The notes beneath the pieces are model-generated. The model saw only the letters and a program-made list of their open reading frames with translations. It was not told the origin of the DNA and ran no database searches. A stretch of 64,000 nt of DNA from Nitratireductor luteus. GTDB lineage: Bacteria; Pseudomonadota; Alphaproteobacteria; Rhizobiales; Rhizobiaceae. Of this stretch, positions 19,247 to 28,483 are shown one piece after another. Numbering within the stretch: the first letter of the stretch is position 1; every line of letters begins with the position of its first letter. The DNA is taken from positions 186,001 through 250,000 of the forward strand of contig NZ_JAOANW010000002.1 of the NCBI RefSeq assembly GCF_026162365.1. The letters are read 5' to 3'. Made by a program: the position numbers and the translations under genes.

Positions 19247-20248
19247 ATGAACGGCAGGAAAAAGCCACTCGTCGTCATAACGCGCAAACTGCCGGATCAG
19301 GTGGAAACGCGCATGCGCGAGCTTTTCGATGCGAGGCTGAATGTCGATGACAGGCCGATGACCCAGCCCGAGTTGGTGGCCGCCGTCAAGGAGGCCGACG
19401 TTCTGGTGCCCACGATCACCGATCGGATCGATGCCGCGCTGATCGCCCAAGCGGGCGAGAGACTCAAGATGATCGCCAATTACGGCAACGGCGTCGACAA
19501 TATCGACGTGGCGGCGGCGGCGGAGCGCAACATCGCCGTTACGAACACGCCCAATGTTCTGAACGAGGACACAGCCGACATGACGATGGCGCTGATGCTG
19601 TCCGTGCCGCGGCGGCTGACCCAGGGGGCCCAGGTTTTGACTGGCGCTGGGAAATGGCCAGGCTGGTCGCCGACATGGATGCTGGGCCACCGTATATGGG
19701 GCAAGAGGCTCGGCATTGTCGGCATGGGGCGCATCGGCACTGCCGTCGCCCGACGCGCCAAAGCCTTCGGCCTGTCGATCCACTACCACAACCGCCACCG
19801 CGCCGCGCCGCTGATCGAGGACGAGCTGGAGGCTACCTATTGGGACAGTCTCGACCAGATGCTGGCGCGCATGGACATCATCTCGGTCAATTGCCCGTCG
19901 ACGCCGGCCACCTTCCACTTGCTGTCGGCCCGGCGCCTGGCCCTCCTGCAGCCCACCGCCTACATCGTCAATACGGCGCGGGGCGATATCGTCGACGAGG
20001 ATGCTCTGATCGCGATGATCGAAGACGGCAAGCTTGCCGGCGCGGGCCTGGATGTCTTCGAGCATGAGCCGGCGGTCAACCCCAAGCTCGTCAAGCTGGC
20101 CGACAAGGGCAAGGTCGTCATCCTGCCGCATATGGGCTCGGCGACGATCGAAGGCCGCATCGACATGGGCGACAAGGTCATCATCAACATCCGCACCTTC
20201 TTCGACGGCCATCGTCCCCCCGACCGGGTGCTGCCGCGCAAGGCGTAG
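19247..20248 (+). CDS. D-2-hydroxyacid dehydrogenase (glyoxylate/hydroxypyruvate reductase type)
   Basis: NAD(P)H-dependent reductase of 2-ketoacids. 333 residues. The nucleotide-binding glycine motif GMGRIG starts near 159, and the catalytic Arg-Glu-His set is Arg245 in NTARGDIVDE, Glu272 in GLDVFEHEP and His295 in LPHMGSAT. The overall form is closest to glyoxylate reductases (GyaR/GhrB-like), but specificity between glyoxylate, hydroxypyruvate and other acids cannot be read directly. A strong hairpin between it and the convergent MFS gene probably ends both transcripts. Confidence 0.88.
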   Translation: MNGRKKPLVVITRKLPDQVETRMRELFDARLNVDDRPMTQPELVAAVKEADVLVPTITDRIDAALIAQAGERLKMIANYGNGVDNIDVAAAAERNIAVTNTPNVLNEDTADMTMALMLSVPRRLTQGAQVLTGAGKWPGWSPTWMLGHRIWGKRLGIVGMGRIGTAVARRAKAFGLSIHYHNRHRAAPLIEDELEATYWDSLDQMLARMDIISVNCPSTPATFHLLSARRLALLQPTAYIVNTARGDIVDEDALIAMIEDGKLAGAGLDVFEHEPAVNPKLVKLADKGKVVILPHMGSATIEGRIDMGDKVIINIRTFFDGHRPPDRVLPRKA

Positions 20249-20261
20249 TGTCGCAGGCGCA

Positions 20262-20289
20262 ACACGCACCGCCGGGCGGCGGTGCGTGT
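20262..20289. terminator. bidirectional hairpin between convergent genes
   Basis: ACACGCACCGCC (20262-20273), loop GGGC, GGCGGTGCGTGT (20278-20289): a perfect 12-base stem 13 bases after the dehydrogenase stop and 22 bases before the MFS stop. No T-run, but stem strength and position fit a shared terminator. Confidence 0.65.
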
Positions 20290-20311
20290 ATGGCGCTCTT
20301 ACGTCCTGTCT

Positions 20312-21514
20312 TCAGGCCGCCTTGACCGCGGCCCGCGTCTCAACACCCGTCACGATCATCACCGCCGCGGCGATGAGCACGATGCCGCTTGCCATGAAGA
20401 CGTTGCCGACACCGCTGGCATCGAAGATGAAGCCGCCGGCAGCGGCTCCGGTGGCGATGGCGAAATTGATCGCCGCCACGAACAAGCCCCCCGCGCTTTC
20501 GGCCTCATCGGGCACCGCGCGCGTGATCCAGGTGGACCAGGCGACAGGTACCGCGCCGAAGGCGACGCCCCAGAGCGCCACCATCGCCGCGTCGGCGGCG
20601 ATATTGCCGCCGGTCCCGGCGAGCGCCAGTGCCAGAGTGCCCATGACGAGGGGCATCAAGGCGAGCGTCAGCCGCATCGACCGCTCCAGAAGGAACGCAC
20701 CGAGATAATTACCGATGAGATTGGCGATGCCGAAGCTGAGAAGGATGCCGGAGACGGCGGTCACGCCGGCACCGGTCACCGTTTCCAGGAACGGGCGTAT
20801 GTAGGTGAAGAAGGCGAAATGGCCGGTGAAGACCAGCAGTATGGCGGCCATGGCGAGGCCTACCGCGCGCCGTGAAAGCACCTCGACCATGGTGCGCAGC
20901 CGCGACAGGCCGCGCGGCGGCAGACTGGGAAGCGTCGCCAGCTGCACCACAAGCACCAGCGCGCCAAGTCCCGCAGCCGCCAGGAAGACCGTCCGCCACC
21001 CGGCGATGGCGCCCAGATAGCTGCCGACCGGGGCGGCAAAGATGGTCGCGGCCGAGACGCCCGAGAACAATATGGACAGCGCCTTGGGAACATGACGCTC
21101 GGGCACAAGCCGCATCATGGTCGCCGCCGATAGCGTCCAGAAGCCGCCAAGGGCCACTCCGAGCAGAATCCGCCCGGTGAGCAGCAGGGGCAGGTTGGGA
21201 GCGATGGCCACCAGCAGGTTCGACAGTATGAGCAAAACGGAAAGGCCCAGGAGAACGAGGCGGCGATCGATATGCCGGGTCCCCGCGGTGATGAGCAGGC
21301 TGGTGACGAGCGCCACCGCTGCCGTTGCCGTTACCGCCTGGCCCGCCATCCCCTCGGTCACGCCGAGCTCGGCAGCTATGGGAGTCAGCAGGCTGGCAGG
21401 CAGAAACTCCGCGCCGACCAGCCCGAACACACCAAGGCTCATGGAGATCACGGCCCCCCAGGCCGGAGCCATTTCGGAGTTGCTCCCACTTTCCGCAATC
21501 GTTGCATCGCGCAT
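20312..21514 (-). CDS. MFS efflux transporter, DHA1 type
   Basis: Inner-membrane proton-driven exporter with twelve predicted helices over 400 residues. The ATG at 21514 has GAGAGGG eight bases upstream. GRILLGVALGGFWTLSAATMMRL-type sequence around helices 4-5, split over GVALGGFW and LSAATMMRLVPERH, resembles the AraJ/NepI (purine ribonucleoside or sugar efflux) branch of the family. It is divergent from an AraC regulator with an 80-base shared intergenic region, so that protein probably controls it. The substrate is unknown. Confidence 0.85.
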   Translation of the reverse strand: MRDATIAESGSNSEMAPAWGAVISMSLGVFGLVGAEFLPASLLTPIAAELGVTEGMAGQAVTATAAVALVTSLLITAGTRHIDRRLVLLGLSVLLILSNLLVAIAPNLPLLLTGRILLGVALGGFWTLSAATMMRLVPERHVPKALSILFSGVSAATIFAAPVGSYLGAIAGWRTVFLAAAGLGALVLVVQLATLPSLPPRGLSRLRTMVEVLSRRAVGLAMAAILLVFTGHFAFFTYIRPFLETVTGAGVTAVSGILLSFGIANLIGNYLGAFLLERSMRLTLALMPLVMGTLALALAGTGGNIAADAAMVALWGVAFGAVPVAWSTWITRAVPDEAESAGGLFVAAINFAIATGAAAGGFIFDASGVGNVFMASGIVLIAAAVMIVTGVETRAAVKAA

Positions 21515-21594
21515 TCGCAAAACCCTCTCATTGACGAAGTCGGTCGACTGTAGATGGGTGGCGGAGGCGGACGATCCATGCCATATTCTCCGGT

Positions 21595-22596
21595 ATGCTT
21601 GATCGAAACTCCGAAAGATGGCAAGAAGCCGCCGATCCGGTGAGCGAGTTGCTCATGGGCATGCGCCTTCTCGGCGCGAGCTACGGCAAGTTGCGCCTCG
21701 CCCCGCCGTTCGGGATCGGCTTCCCCGCCGCCGCCGAGGCGCGCTTCCACTTCGTCGCGGCAGGCCGCGTGTACCTTCAGCTACCGGGTGGCGAGGTGCG
21801 GGAGCTCACAGGCGGCGACGCCGTTTTGCTGCCGCGCGGAGATACCCACTCCCTCGTCTCCGCCCCCGGCATGCCGGTGCGTGCAGTCGAGAGTTTCGAA
21901 GCGGTACCGCTTTGCGAGAACATCTGCGCCGTCAGCGACTGCCCGGAAGAGACCTGCCGCACCAAAGATGCACTGATCTTCACCGGCCGCATGGAATTCG
22001 AGCTGGACACGTTGCATCCGCTGATCGGCCTCATGCCGCAGGTCATGTCGGTCGGGGCGCTGCTTGCCCGGCAGCCGGAAATTCTGCCGCTGCTGGCGGC
22101 GATGGAGCGCGAGATGGCGACGAACCGCGCCGGCTCGGCCGGTATCCTCGCGAGGCTTGCCGATGTTGCCGCGGCGACGATCGTGCGGGGTTGGGTGGAA
22201 TGCGGCTGCGGCGACGCGACGGGTTGGGTCGAGGCCCTGCGCGATCCGCGGCTCGGCCGCGTTATCGCCGCGCTGCACCGCGACCCCGGCCGCGACTGGA
22301 CCGTGGCCGAGATGGCCGCGGAGATGGGCAGTTCACGCTCGGTCTTCGCCGAGCGCTTCGTGGCGGTCACCGGCACGACGCCACTACGCTACGTCACGGC
22401 CCTCCGCATGCGGCTGGCGGCGCAGTGGATCGGGCGCGACCGGATGCCGATCGACACGGTGGCAAGACGCCTCGGCTACGGCTCGCAGGCAGCTTTTGCC
22501 CGCGCGTTCAAGCGCGCCACCGGCCGTTCACCGGGAAAGGCCCGGTCGGCCACGTTACGCCCCCGACCGCAGGAAGTGCCGCCGGCGGCGCTGTGA
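21595..22596 (+). CDS. AraC-family transcriptional regulator with cupin sensor
   Basis: 333 residues. The N-terminal half is a cupin-type ligand domain (FHFVAAGRVYLQLPGGEVREL, in two parts, then GGDAVLLPRGDTHSL) as in the cupin_6 AraC group, and the C-terminal third has two helix-turn-helix motifs: WTVAEMAAEMGSSRSVFAER and TVARRLGYGSQAAFARAFKR. It is divergent from the MFS exporter across 80 bases that contain AGTCGGTCGACT, a near-palindrome that could be part of an operator. It likely activates or represses the exporter; the inducer is unknown. Confidence 0.87.
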   Translation: MLDRNSERWQEAADPVSELLMGMRLLGASYGKLRLAPPFGIGFPAAAEARFHFVAAGRVYLQLPGGEVRELTGGDAVLLPRGDTHSLVSAPGMPVRAVESFEAVPLCENICAVSDCPEETCRTKDALIFTGRMEFELDTLHPLIGLMPQVMSVGALLARQPEILPLLAAMEREMATNRAGSAGILARLADVAAATIVRGWVECGCGDATGWVEALRDPRLGRVIAALHRDPGRDWTVAEMAAEMGSSRSVFAERFVAVTGTTPLRYVTALRMRLAAQWIGRDRMPIDTVARRLGYGSQAAFARAFKRATGRSPGKARSATLRPRPQEVPPAAL

Positions 22597-22625
22597 TCCG
22601 GACGCGCCAGTGCGCAGGGCCCAGC

Positions 22626-22985
22626 CTATTTCATCTGCTCGAGGCAGACCTTCGTATGTCCAGCTCGGATGAAATCGAGCTTTGCCGCAGCCGCCTTCGA
22701 CAGGTCGAGTATGCGCCCGCCCACGAAAGGGCCGCGATCATTGATGCGCACGACGACGGCCTTGCCGTTGCGCCTGTTGACCACTTTCAGCTTGGTTCCG
22801 AAAGGCAGGCTGCGATGAGCGGCTGTCATCGCAGCCGGATTCATGCGCTCGCCCGACGCGGTCTTGGAGGTGAGCGCATACCAGGAGGCGCTGCCACACT
22901 GGGCGAAGCTGGCTGTGGGAAGGAAAGGCGCCAGAAAAAGCGCGATGAAAACGGGCGCGATGCGCCTCAATATGATGGGATTCAT
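22626..22985 (-). CDS. RlpA-like double-psi beta-barrel protein
   Basis: Small exported protein of the RlpA/septal-ring lytic transglycosylase family. The ATG at 22985 gives 119 residues beginning MNPIILRRI with a signal peptide ending near SFAQC. The double-psi barrel is complete: [34 protein letters not shown] and [18 protein letters not shown], including the catalytic-type Asp in NDRGPF. No SPOR domain is present, so it is a minimal form. It is convergent with the AraC gene. Confidence 0.85.
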   Translation of the reverse strand: MNPIILRRIAPVFIALFLAPFLPTASFAQCGSASWYALTSKTASGERMNPAAMTAAHRSLPFGTKLKVVNRRNGKAVVVRINDRGPFVGGRILDLSKAAAAKLDFIRAGHTKVCLEQMK

Positions 22986-23139
22986 GCCGTGGCGGCCCCC
23001 TTGTCCATGATGCTTGCCCGCGTCTAAACTGCAAATGGGGCACGCAGGCAGCAGACTCGCCAAAGCTCCAAAAGCCGGGATCAAATACGGTTAAGGATTG
23101 TAATGAGGCTGAAGCATCGCACATCGCTTGGGAGAGCGA

Positions 23140-23224
23140 TGGTGCCCAGGAGAGGACTCGAACCTCCACGCCTCGCGGCACACGGACCTGAACCGTGCGC
23201 GTCTACCAATTCCGCCACCTGGGC
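23140..23224 (-). tRNA. tRNA-Leu(CAG)
   Basis: Read on the minus strand it starts GCCCAGGTGGCGGAATTGG, has anticodon stem CACGG/CCGTG around loop TTCAGGT (anticodon CAG), a long class II variable arm, T-arm GGTTCGAGTCC and acceptor end CCTGGGCACCA. The acceptor stem pairs GCCCAGG with CCTGGGC and the CCA tail is encoded. The long variable arm agrees with leucine identity. Confidence 0.96.
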
Positions 23225-23343
23225 AAGGTGCGCAGCCGATGTAAGCGGCCTGCCTTTCGCTGTCAACGCGGATTCGCCGATTCCCTTGGCGATTTTTGCA
23301 AAGCTGCAGAATATGCCGCGAATAAGCCGGCAAAGCATGAGTT

Positions 23344-23361
23344 GGGAGGTGGAGCCCTCCC
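23344..23361 (-). terminator. hairpin after gpmA
   Basis: GGGAGG and CCTCCC form a perfect six-base stem with a six-base loop just past the gpmA stop. No T-run follows, so termination is only possible. Confidence 0.4.
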
Positions 23362-23364
23362 GTC

Positions 23365-23985
23365 TCAGTCTTCCAGAACCTCTTTCGAGGCGACGGTGGA
23401 ATCGGCATTGAGGCGATAGATGATGGGAACGCCTGTGGCGATTTCCATCTTGACGATCTCCTCGCCCGAGAGCCCGTCCAGCGCCATCACCAACGCGCGC
23501 AGCGAATTGCCGTGGGCCGAGACAAGCACCGTACTGCCGCGCAGCACGTGGGGCTGCATCGTGTGCAGATAATAGGGCCATACGCGCGCGCCCGTGTCCT
23601 TTAGGCTCTCTCCGCCGGGCGGCTGCACATCGTAGGAGCGGCGCCAGACATGCACCTGTTCCTCGCCCCATTTGGCGCGGGCGTCGTCCTTGTTGAGACC
23701 GGAAAGATCCCCGTAGTCGCGCTCGTTAAGCGCCTGATCGCGAACGGTCTCCAGCCCTTCCTGGCCAAGCTCGGCCAGGATATGGTCATTGGTGACATCG
23801 GCGCGGGAAAGCACAGAGGTGAAGGCGATGTCGGGCTTGAGACCGAGCGCCTTGATCTTGCGCCCGGCGGACTTTGCCTCTTCGTGCCCCTTTTCGGTCA
23901 GGCCAGGGTCGCGCCAGCCGGTGAAAAGGTTCTTCAGGTTCCATTCGCTCTGGCCATGACGGACCAGGATCAGCGTTCCGGACAT
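23365..23985 (-). CDS. gpmA: 2,3-bisphosphoglycerate-dependent phosphoglycerate mutase
   Basis: Interconverts 3- and 2-phosphoglycerate in glycolysis and gluconeogenesis. 206 residues, the short alphaproteobacterial form of GpmA (E. coli has about 250). The phosphohistidine motif RHGQSEWN places the catalytic His at residue 10; [29 protein letters not shown] and the second catalytic His in [11 protein letters not shown] are also present. It lies 33 bases after dapB in the same direction, so it is probably the last gene of the ABC exporter-dapB-gpmA unit. Confidence 0.95.
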   Translation of the reverse strand: MSGTLILVRHGQSEWNLKNLFTGWRDPGLTEKGHEEAKSAGRKIKALGLKPDIAFTSVLSRADVTNDHILAELGQEGLETVRDQALNERDYGDLSGLNKDDARAKWGEEQVHVWRRSYDVQPPGGESLKDTGARVWPYYLHTMQPHVLRGSTVLVSAHGNSLRALVMALDGLSGEEIVKMEIATGVPIIYRLNADSTVASKEVLED

Positions 23986-24018
23986 GCGCAGTTCCCCTCG
24001 CTCGTTGTATCGATGAAT

Positions 24019-24834
24019 CTATTCCGCCAGCCCCAGCACATCCAGCATGGAGTAGAGGCCAGCCTTCCTGCCGCGCGCCCATAACGCCGCCGTAACGGCA
24101 CCGCGCGCGAAAATGGTGCGGTCATCCGCCTGATGCGAAAGCGTGATGCGCTCGCCCGTGCCGGCCAGGATAACCGAATGTTCTCCGACGACCGAACCGC
24201 CGCGCAACGTCGCGAAGCCGATGGTGCCGGTCTCGCGTGCGCCGGTATGCCCGTCGCGCGAGCGCACGCTGTTTCCATCGAGGTCGATGCCGCGGCCCTC
24301 CGCCGCAGCCTTGCCCAAAAGAAGAGCGGTGCCGGACGGCGCATCTACCTTGTGGCGATGATGCATTTCGACCACCTCGATATCGAAATCGGCGGCCGGC
24401 AACGCCCTTGCAGCCTGCTTGACCAGGACCGACAAAAGGTTGACGCCAAGGCTCATATTGCCCGATTTCACGATCGGCGTCCGGCGCGCAGCCTCGACAA
24501 AGGCGCTTTCCTGATCGGACTGGATGCCTGTCGTTCCCACGACGTGGACGATGCCGGCCTCCGCGGCCTGCCTGGCAAAAGCCACCGAGGCGCCCGGAGA
24601 GGTGAAATCGAGCACGCCATCAGCATCAGCAAAAGCTTCACCGGCATCCTCGATGATCGGGATGTTGAGAATGCCAATGCCGGCCAGCTCGCCAGCGTCC
24701 TTACCGAGATGAGGAGAGCCCGCGCGCTCCACCGCGCCCGCCAGCCGTGCCCCGTCCATCTGATGGATGACGCGGATCAGCGTCTGCCCCATTCGCCCGG
24801 CCGCGCCCACGACTACAAGCCCCATTTCGCTCAT
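24019..24834 (-). CDS. dapB: 4-hydroxy-tetrahydrodipicolinate reductase
   Basis: NAD(P)H-dependent step of lysine and diaminopimelate synthesis. 271 residues. The Rossmann motif [10 protein letters not shown] is at the N-terminus and the family signature is [15 protein letters not shown], containing the catalytic His and Lys. The start overlaps the stop of the upstream ABC exporter by four bases (ATGA), so the two are translationally coupled although unrelated in function; an ATG nine bases further in is also possible. gpmA follows closely. Confidence 0.96.
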   Translation of the reverse strand: MSEMGLVVVGAAGRMGQTLIRVIHQMDGARLAGAVERAGSPHLGKDAGELAGIGILNIPIIEDAGEAFADADGVLDFTSPGASVAFARQAAEAGIVHVVGTTGIQSDQESAFVEAARRTPIVKSGNMSLGVNLLSVLVKQAARALPAADFDIEVVEMHHRHKVDAPSGTALLLGKAAAEGRGIDLDGNSVRSRDGHTGARETGTIGFATLRGGSVVGEHSVILAGTGERITLSHQADDRTIFARGAVTAALWARGRKAGLYSMLDVLGLAE

Positions 24835-26681
24835 CCGCTGGTCTCCGTCGTGTCTTCGGCCATTTCCGCCGGGAGCCCGGCGGCGCCTTCGAGAAGGTTT
24901 TCCGCCTTTTCCTGCTGCATGCGGTGGAAGCGGGCATAGACGCCCTGCGGCTTCCTGATCAGCGCGCGGTGCGTCCCTTCCTCCGCCAGTAGGCCCTCTT
25001 CCAGGACCACGATGTGATCGGCATCGACCACGGTGGAGAGCCGATGCGCGATGACCAGCGTCGTGCGGTCCTTCATGATGCGCTCCAGCGCTTCCTGGAC
25101 CCGCGCCTCCGATTCATTGTCGAGCGCCGATGTCGCCTCGTCGAGCAGCAGGATAGGCGCGTTGCGCACAATGGCGCGGGCGATGGAGACACGTTGACGC
25201 TGGCCGCCCGATAGCGTCACCCCGTTCTCGCCCACCAGCGTATCGTAGCCCTCGGGCTGCAGCTTTATAAACTCTTCAGCATTGGCAAGCCGGGCCGCCT
25301 CTTCTACTTCAACGTCCGTGGCGTCGGGCCGGCCATAGCGTATGTTGTCCCGGATGCTGCCCTCGAAAAGATAGGGGTGCTGTGAGACATAAGCGATGGA
25401 AGAGCGCAGGGAGGCCTTGGTGACTTCCGCAATGTTCCGCCCATCAACGGTGATCGCCCCGCCTTCGACATCGTAGAAGCGTTGCAGCAGGGCGAAGAGG
25501 GTCGATTTGCCGGCGCCGGAGGGACCGACGATCGCCGTCGTCCTGCCTGCCTTGGCCGTAAAACTCACACCGTGCAGGACGGGCAGGTTCTCCGCATAGG
25601 CGAAACGCACCCTGTCGAAGCGCACTTCGCCCTTGGTTACCTTGAGGCTGCCGGCACCAGGAGCATCGCCCTGCTGAGGCTCCAGGTCGAGGATCTCGTA
25701 GATCATCCGGGCATTGACCAGCGCGCGCTCCAGATTGACCTGCACACGGGCCAGCCGCCGGACTGGATCGTAGGCCAGCAAAAGCGCCGTGATAAAGGAC
25801 ATGACGGCGCCGGGCGGCTCTGCGCTGACCGAGGCGCGCCATGCCGCATAGCCGATGACCCCCGCGATGGCCACGCCCGCCAGCGTCTCGGTGATCGGCG
25901 ACATGCGCTCGGACACGCGGGCGATCTTGTTGTTGCGTTCCTCCGCCTGGTAGACGAGTTGCCCGATCTTGCGCGACAGGACATTCTCCATCGTGAAGGC
26001 CTTGACTATGGCGATGCCCTGCACCGACTCCTGCATTGCACCCAAAAGGTGCGAGTTGATTTCAACGGATTCGCGCGTCACGCGGCGCAGACGGCGCATG
26101 ATGTAGTTGACGGCGATAATGATCGGCGGGCCGATGACGAAAGCCATCACCGAAAGGAGCCAGTCTTGCCACAGCATGACGGCAACCAGGCCGATCAGCG
26201 TGACCGCGTCGCGCGCGATCGCTGCCACCGTCATGTTGAGCAAGTCGCGGATGCCGGTGACATTCTGGCTGATTTGGGCGGAGAGCTGGCCGGAGCGGGT
26301 GGCGGTAAAGAATGGCATTCCAAGCTTCAGCAGGTGGCCGAACAGCCGCTGCTGGTAGCGTGCCACGATATTGTTGCCCACACGCGCGAGCAGGACGGCC
26401 TGCCCATAGGTGGCAAAGCCGCGCACCGTGAAAGCCAAGACGATGCCGCCGCAAATCCATGGCACCAGGTCCCAGCGCTGCTTGTAGAACAGATCATCGA
26501 CGATATAGCGCATGATCCAGGCGCTGAACGCGGTGGTGGCGGCCAATGCCAGCATGCACAGGATGGCCTTCGTGTAGAGGCCGATATAGTCGCGACCGTT
26601 TTCAGAGATCACGCGGCGGACAATGGCCACGACATCGCCGGGCTCGATATGCTGGTTGTTCTTCTTTTTTCTGCCGAACAA
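24831..26681 (-). CDS. MsbA-like ABC exporter (fused permease and ATPase)
   Basis: Inner-membrane half-transporter expected to act as a homodimer, with lipid or drug export as the probable role. 616 residues: six-helix ABC transmembrane domain (about 30-320), then an ATPase domain with Walker [10 protein letters not shown] from 386, signature [14 protein letters not shown], Walker [13 protein letters not shown] and H-loop VIAHRLSTV. The only start before an upstream stop is a TTG at 26681, with a poor ribosome site; a hairpin-forming palindrome lies just ahead. Overall it resembles MsbA and other lipid exporters, but the substrate is not determined. Confidence 0.9.
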   Translation of the reverse strand: MFGRKKKNNQHIEPGDVVAIVRRVISENGRDYIGLYTKAILCMLALAATTAFSAWIMRYIVDDLFYKQRWDLVPWICGGIVLAFTVRGFATYGQAVLLARVGNNIVARYQQRLFGHLLKLGMPFFTATRSGQLSAQISQNVTGIRDLLNMTVAAIARDAVTLIGLVAVMLWQDWLLSVMAFVIGPPIIIAVNYIMRRLRRVTRESVEINSHLLGAMQESVQGIAIVKAFTMENVLSRKIGQLVYQAEERNNKIARVSERMSPITETLAGVAIAGVIGYAAWRASVSAEPPGAVMSFITALLLAYDPVRRLARVQVNLERALVNARMIYEILDLEPQQGDAPGAGSLKVTKGEVRFDRVRFAYAENLPVLHGVSFTAKAGRTTAIVGPSGAGKSTLFALLQRFYDVEGGAITVDGRNIAEVTKASLRSSIAYVSQHPYLFEGSIRDNIRYGRPDATDVEVEEAARLANAEEFIKLQPEGYDTLVGENGVTLSGGQRQRVSIARAIVRNAPILLLDEATSALDNESEARVQEALERIMKDRTTLVIAHRLSTVVDADHIVVLEEGLLAEEGTHRALIRKPQGVYARFHRMQQEKAENLLEGAAGLPAEMAEDTTETSG

Positions 26682-26697
26682 TATTTTGACTCGCTAT

Positions 26698-26739
26698 GCA
26701 TTTGCAGTCAGGTCGTCCGCCTGACGCCCGCACAAATGC
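26698..26739. repeat. two-tier palindrome ahead of the ABC exporter
   Basis: Outer arms GCATTTG (26698-26704) and CAAATGC (26733-26739) enclose inner arms GTCAGG (26707-26712) and CCTGAC (26720-26725). It ends 17 bases upstream of the exporter start and would be in its mRNA leader or be an operator. Confidence 0.55.
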
Positions 26740-26752
26740 GGAAAAACAAGAT

Positions 26753-26792
26753 GGAGCGTCCCTTATGCGTCCAAAAGCACGCACCGCGCTCC
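26753..26792. repeat. Rhizobiales-type intergenic repeat, family B
   Basis: Starts GGAGCGTC and ends CGCTCC with an internal TGCGTCC. Its reverse complement aligns with the first half of the mosaic repeat at 62748-62847. Confidence 0.55.
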
Positions 26793-26894
26793 AGGCGGCG
26801 GCCACCCCGGCATTGCAGCGTTTGCCCTCGGCAGGGCTATGCCTTATCGCGTCCCCATATGCAATCGCCTCCGCTTCGCATCTTCGGGCGGATT

Positions 26895-27923
26895 TCAGCG
26901 CGACCGCCAGCGCCTGCCCGAGGTCTCGACGCCGAAGCGAGCCGGCGTACGGGCAAAGGCCGCAATGCCCGAAAGGGCGGCCATCGGGTGGGTGATCACG
27001 AAGACCGGCATGTCCGCCAGAAGCGCGCTGTGCGGCGCCTTGTCCTCGAAAGCGGCGCGGAACTTACCGTTCTGCAGCGCGGGCACAATCTTCTGAGCGA
27101 TGCCGCCGGTCAGGAAAACACCGCCCCGGCTCATGAAAACCAATCCCAGATCACCCGCCAGCCGGCCAAGATAGGTGACAAAGAGGTCGAGCGCTTCCAT
27201 GGCGATATCGTCGCGCCGTTCCAGTGCCGCCCCCGTTATCTCGGCGGGTGTCGCCAGTTTGGCATCCTTGCCATCAGCCTTTCCGATGGCACGGTAGAGG
27301 TTGACGAGGCCCCGCCCGCAAAGAAGCTGCTCGGCCGAGACCCGGCCGTCGATTCGCTCCACATGCGGAAATATCTCCAGATCGCGTTCCGTGCGGGGGC
27401 CGATATCCACGTGCCCGCCCTCGCCCGGAACCGGGATCCAGGTGTGGCGCGCATGGACAAGGCCGGCCACACCGAGCCCCGTGCCAGGGCCAAGAACGAC
27501 ACGACTTCCGGTCGTTTCGGCCACGCCGCCGCCGATCTTCTCCAGATGCTCCTCACCCAGAGCAACGACGGCAAGGGCCTGCGCCTCGAAATCGTTCAGC
27601 ACCACGACATCGGAAAAGCCGAGCTCGGCCATCATCTGCTTCGGCCGCACAACCCAGTCGCAATTGGTCAGGTCGATCTCGTCGCCATCGACCGGCCCCG
27701 CCACAGCCAGCACCGCGGAGCGCGGCATGATATTGGTCTGGTCGAGTATGGTCGTCTGTATGGCTTCATCGATCGTGGCGAAATCGGCCGTCTGTACCAC
27801 CGGAAACTCACGCGGCTCTGCATAAGAATCCACCACGATGGCGAAGCGGGCGTTCGTGCCGCCGATGTCGCCGATCAGGATCGGGAAATCGAGTACGGTG
27901 TCTTGGATGCTGGGGTGCGCCAT
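26895..27923 (-). CDS. glk: glucokinase
   Basis: Phosphorylates glucose to glucose-6-phosphate with ATP. 342 residues of the proteobacterial Glk type: N-terminal phosphate loop [13 protein letters not shown], the segments [26 protein letters not shown] and [11 protein letters not shown], and the late [11 protein letters not shown]. It lies downstream of mgsA in the same direction, separated by an intergenic repeat. Together with gpmA nearby this is a small concentration of central carbon genes. The last 20 residues are basic and poorly conserved. Confidence 0.94.
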   Translation of the reverse strand: MAHPSIQDTVLDFPILIGDIGGTNARFAIVVDSYAEPREFPVVQTADFATIDEAIQTTILDQTNIMPRSAVLAVAGPVDGDEIDLTNCDWVVRPKQMMAELGFSDVVVLNDFEAQALAVVALGEEHLEKIGGGVAETTGSRVVLGPGTGLGVAGLVHARHTWIPVPGEGGHVDIGPRTERDLEIFPHVERIDGRVSAEQLLCGRGLVNLYRAIGKADGKDAKLATPAEITGAALERRDDIAMEALDLFVTYLGRLAGDLGLVFMSRGGVFLTGGIAQKIVPALQNGKFRAAFEDKAPHSALLADMPVFVITHPMAALSGIAAFARTPARFGVETSGRRWRSR

Positions 27924-27970
27924 CTCGCGGTGGTTCTCCTAGTTGTCTTGTCGGGCCGCTCCGTGCCGGA

Positions 27971-28016
27971 GCATGATCTTCCGAAAAACCGATGTTCACT
28001 TTTCGGGGCCATGCTT
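27971..28016. repeat. Rhizobiales-type palindromic repeat, family C
   Basis: Begins GCATGATCTTCCGAAAAACC and ends CTTTTCGGGGCCATGC, an imperfect palindrome. Related copies are at 35096-35134, 58282-58329 and in 62804-62847. It fills the glk-mgsA gap. Confidence 0.65.
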
Positions 28017-28400
28017 TAGGCTCGCTTCCGCGTGCAGTAAGAGGGCCTCGGCCGTGGCGGCGTTGAGGGCCATGGGAATATCGTACACGATCGCGAGCCG
28101 CATCAACGCCTTCACGTCCACATCGTGCGGCATCGGCGTGAGCGGGTCCACGAAGAAAATGATCAGATCGACGGCGCCTTCGGCGATCAGCGCGCCGATC
28201 TGCTGATCGCCGCCAAGCGGCCCGCTCTTCAGACGTTTCACATCAAGGCTCGGGCAGGCTTCGGCGATGCGCGCCCCGGTTGTGCCCGTGGCGACGATGC
28301 CGGCATTCGCCAGAAAGACTTCGTGCGCCTTCGCGAAGGAGACCAAATCGTCCTTCTTCTGATCATGCGCAATCAGCGCAACGCGTTGTCGCCCGGTCAA
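27996..28400 (-). CDS. mgsA: methylglyoxal synthase
   Basis: Converts dihydroxyacetone phosphate to methylglyoxal, a bypass of lower glycolysis when phosphate is short. About 134 residues. Family motifs are [34 protein letters not shown] with the catalytic Asp and [15 protein letters not shown] with the second active-site His. The start is probably TTG 28400, which has GAGGA five bases upstream; another TTG at 28412 would add four residues. Its 3' end overlaps the family C repeat, so the last few codons are repeat-derived. It lies upstream of glk. Confidence 0.92.
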   Translation of the reverse strand: MTGRQRVALIAHDQKKDDLVSFAKAHEVFLANAGIVATGTTGARIAEACPSLDVKRLKSGPLGGDQQIGALIAEGAVDLIIFFVDPLTPMPHDVDVKALMRLAIVYDIPMALNAATAEALLLHAEASLKHGPEK

Positions 28401-28483
28401 GCCCGTCCTCAAATCCGCTGACTAAATCGTTTGAACCTATAAGCGAGCGGACGGGGGATGAAAAGCCGCCGCGAAAGGAAACT

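Noticed and set aside
25482-28019. 845-codon plus-strand open frame opposite the ABC exporter and glk
   Set aside because: Crosses two genes on the other strand and an intergenic repeat; no motifs.
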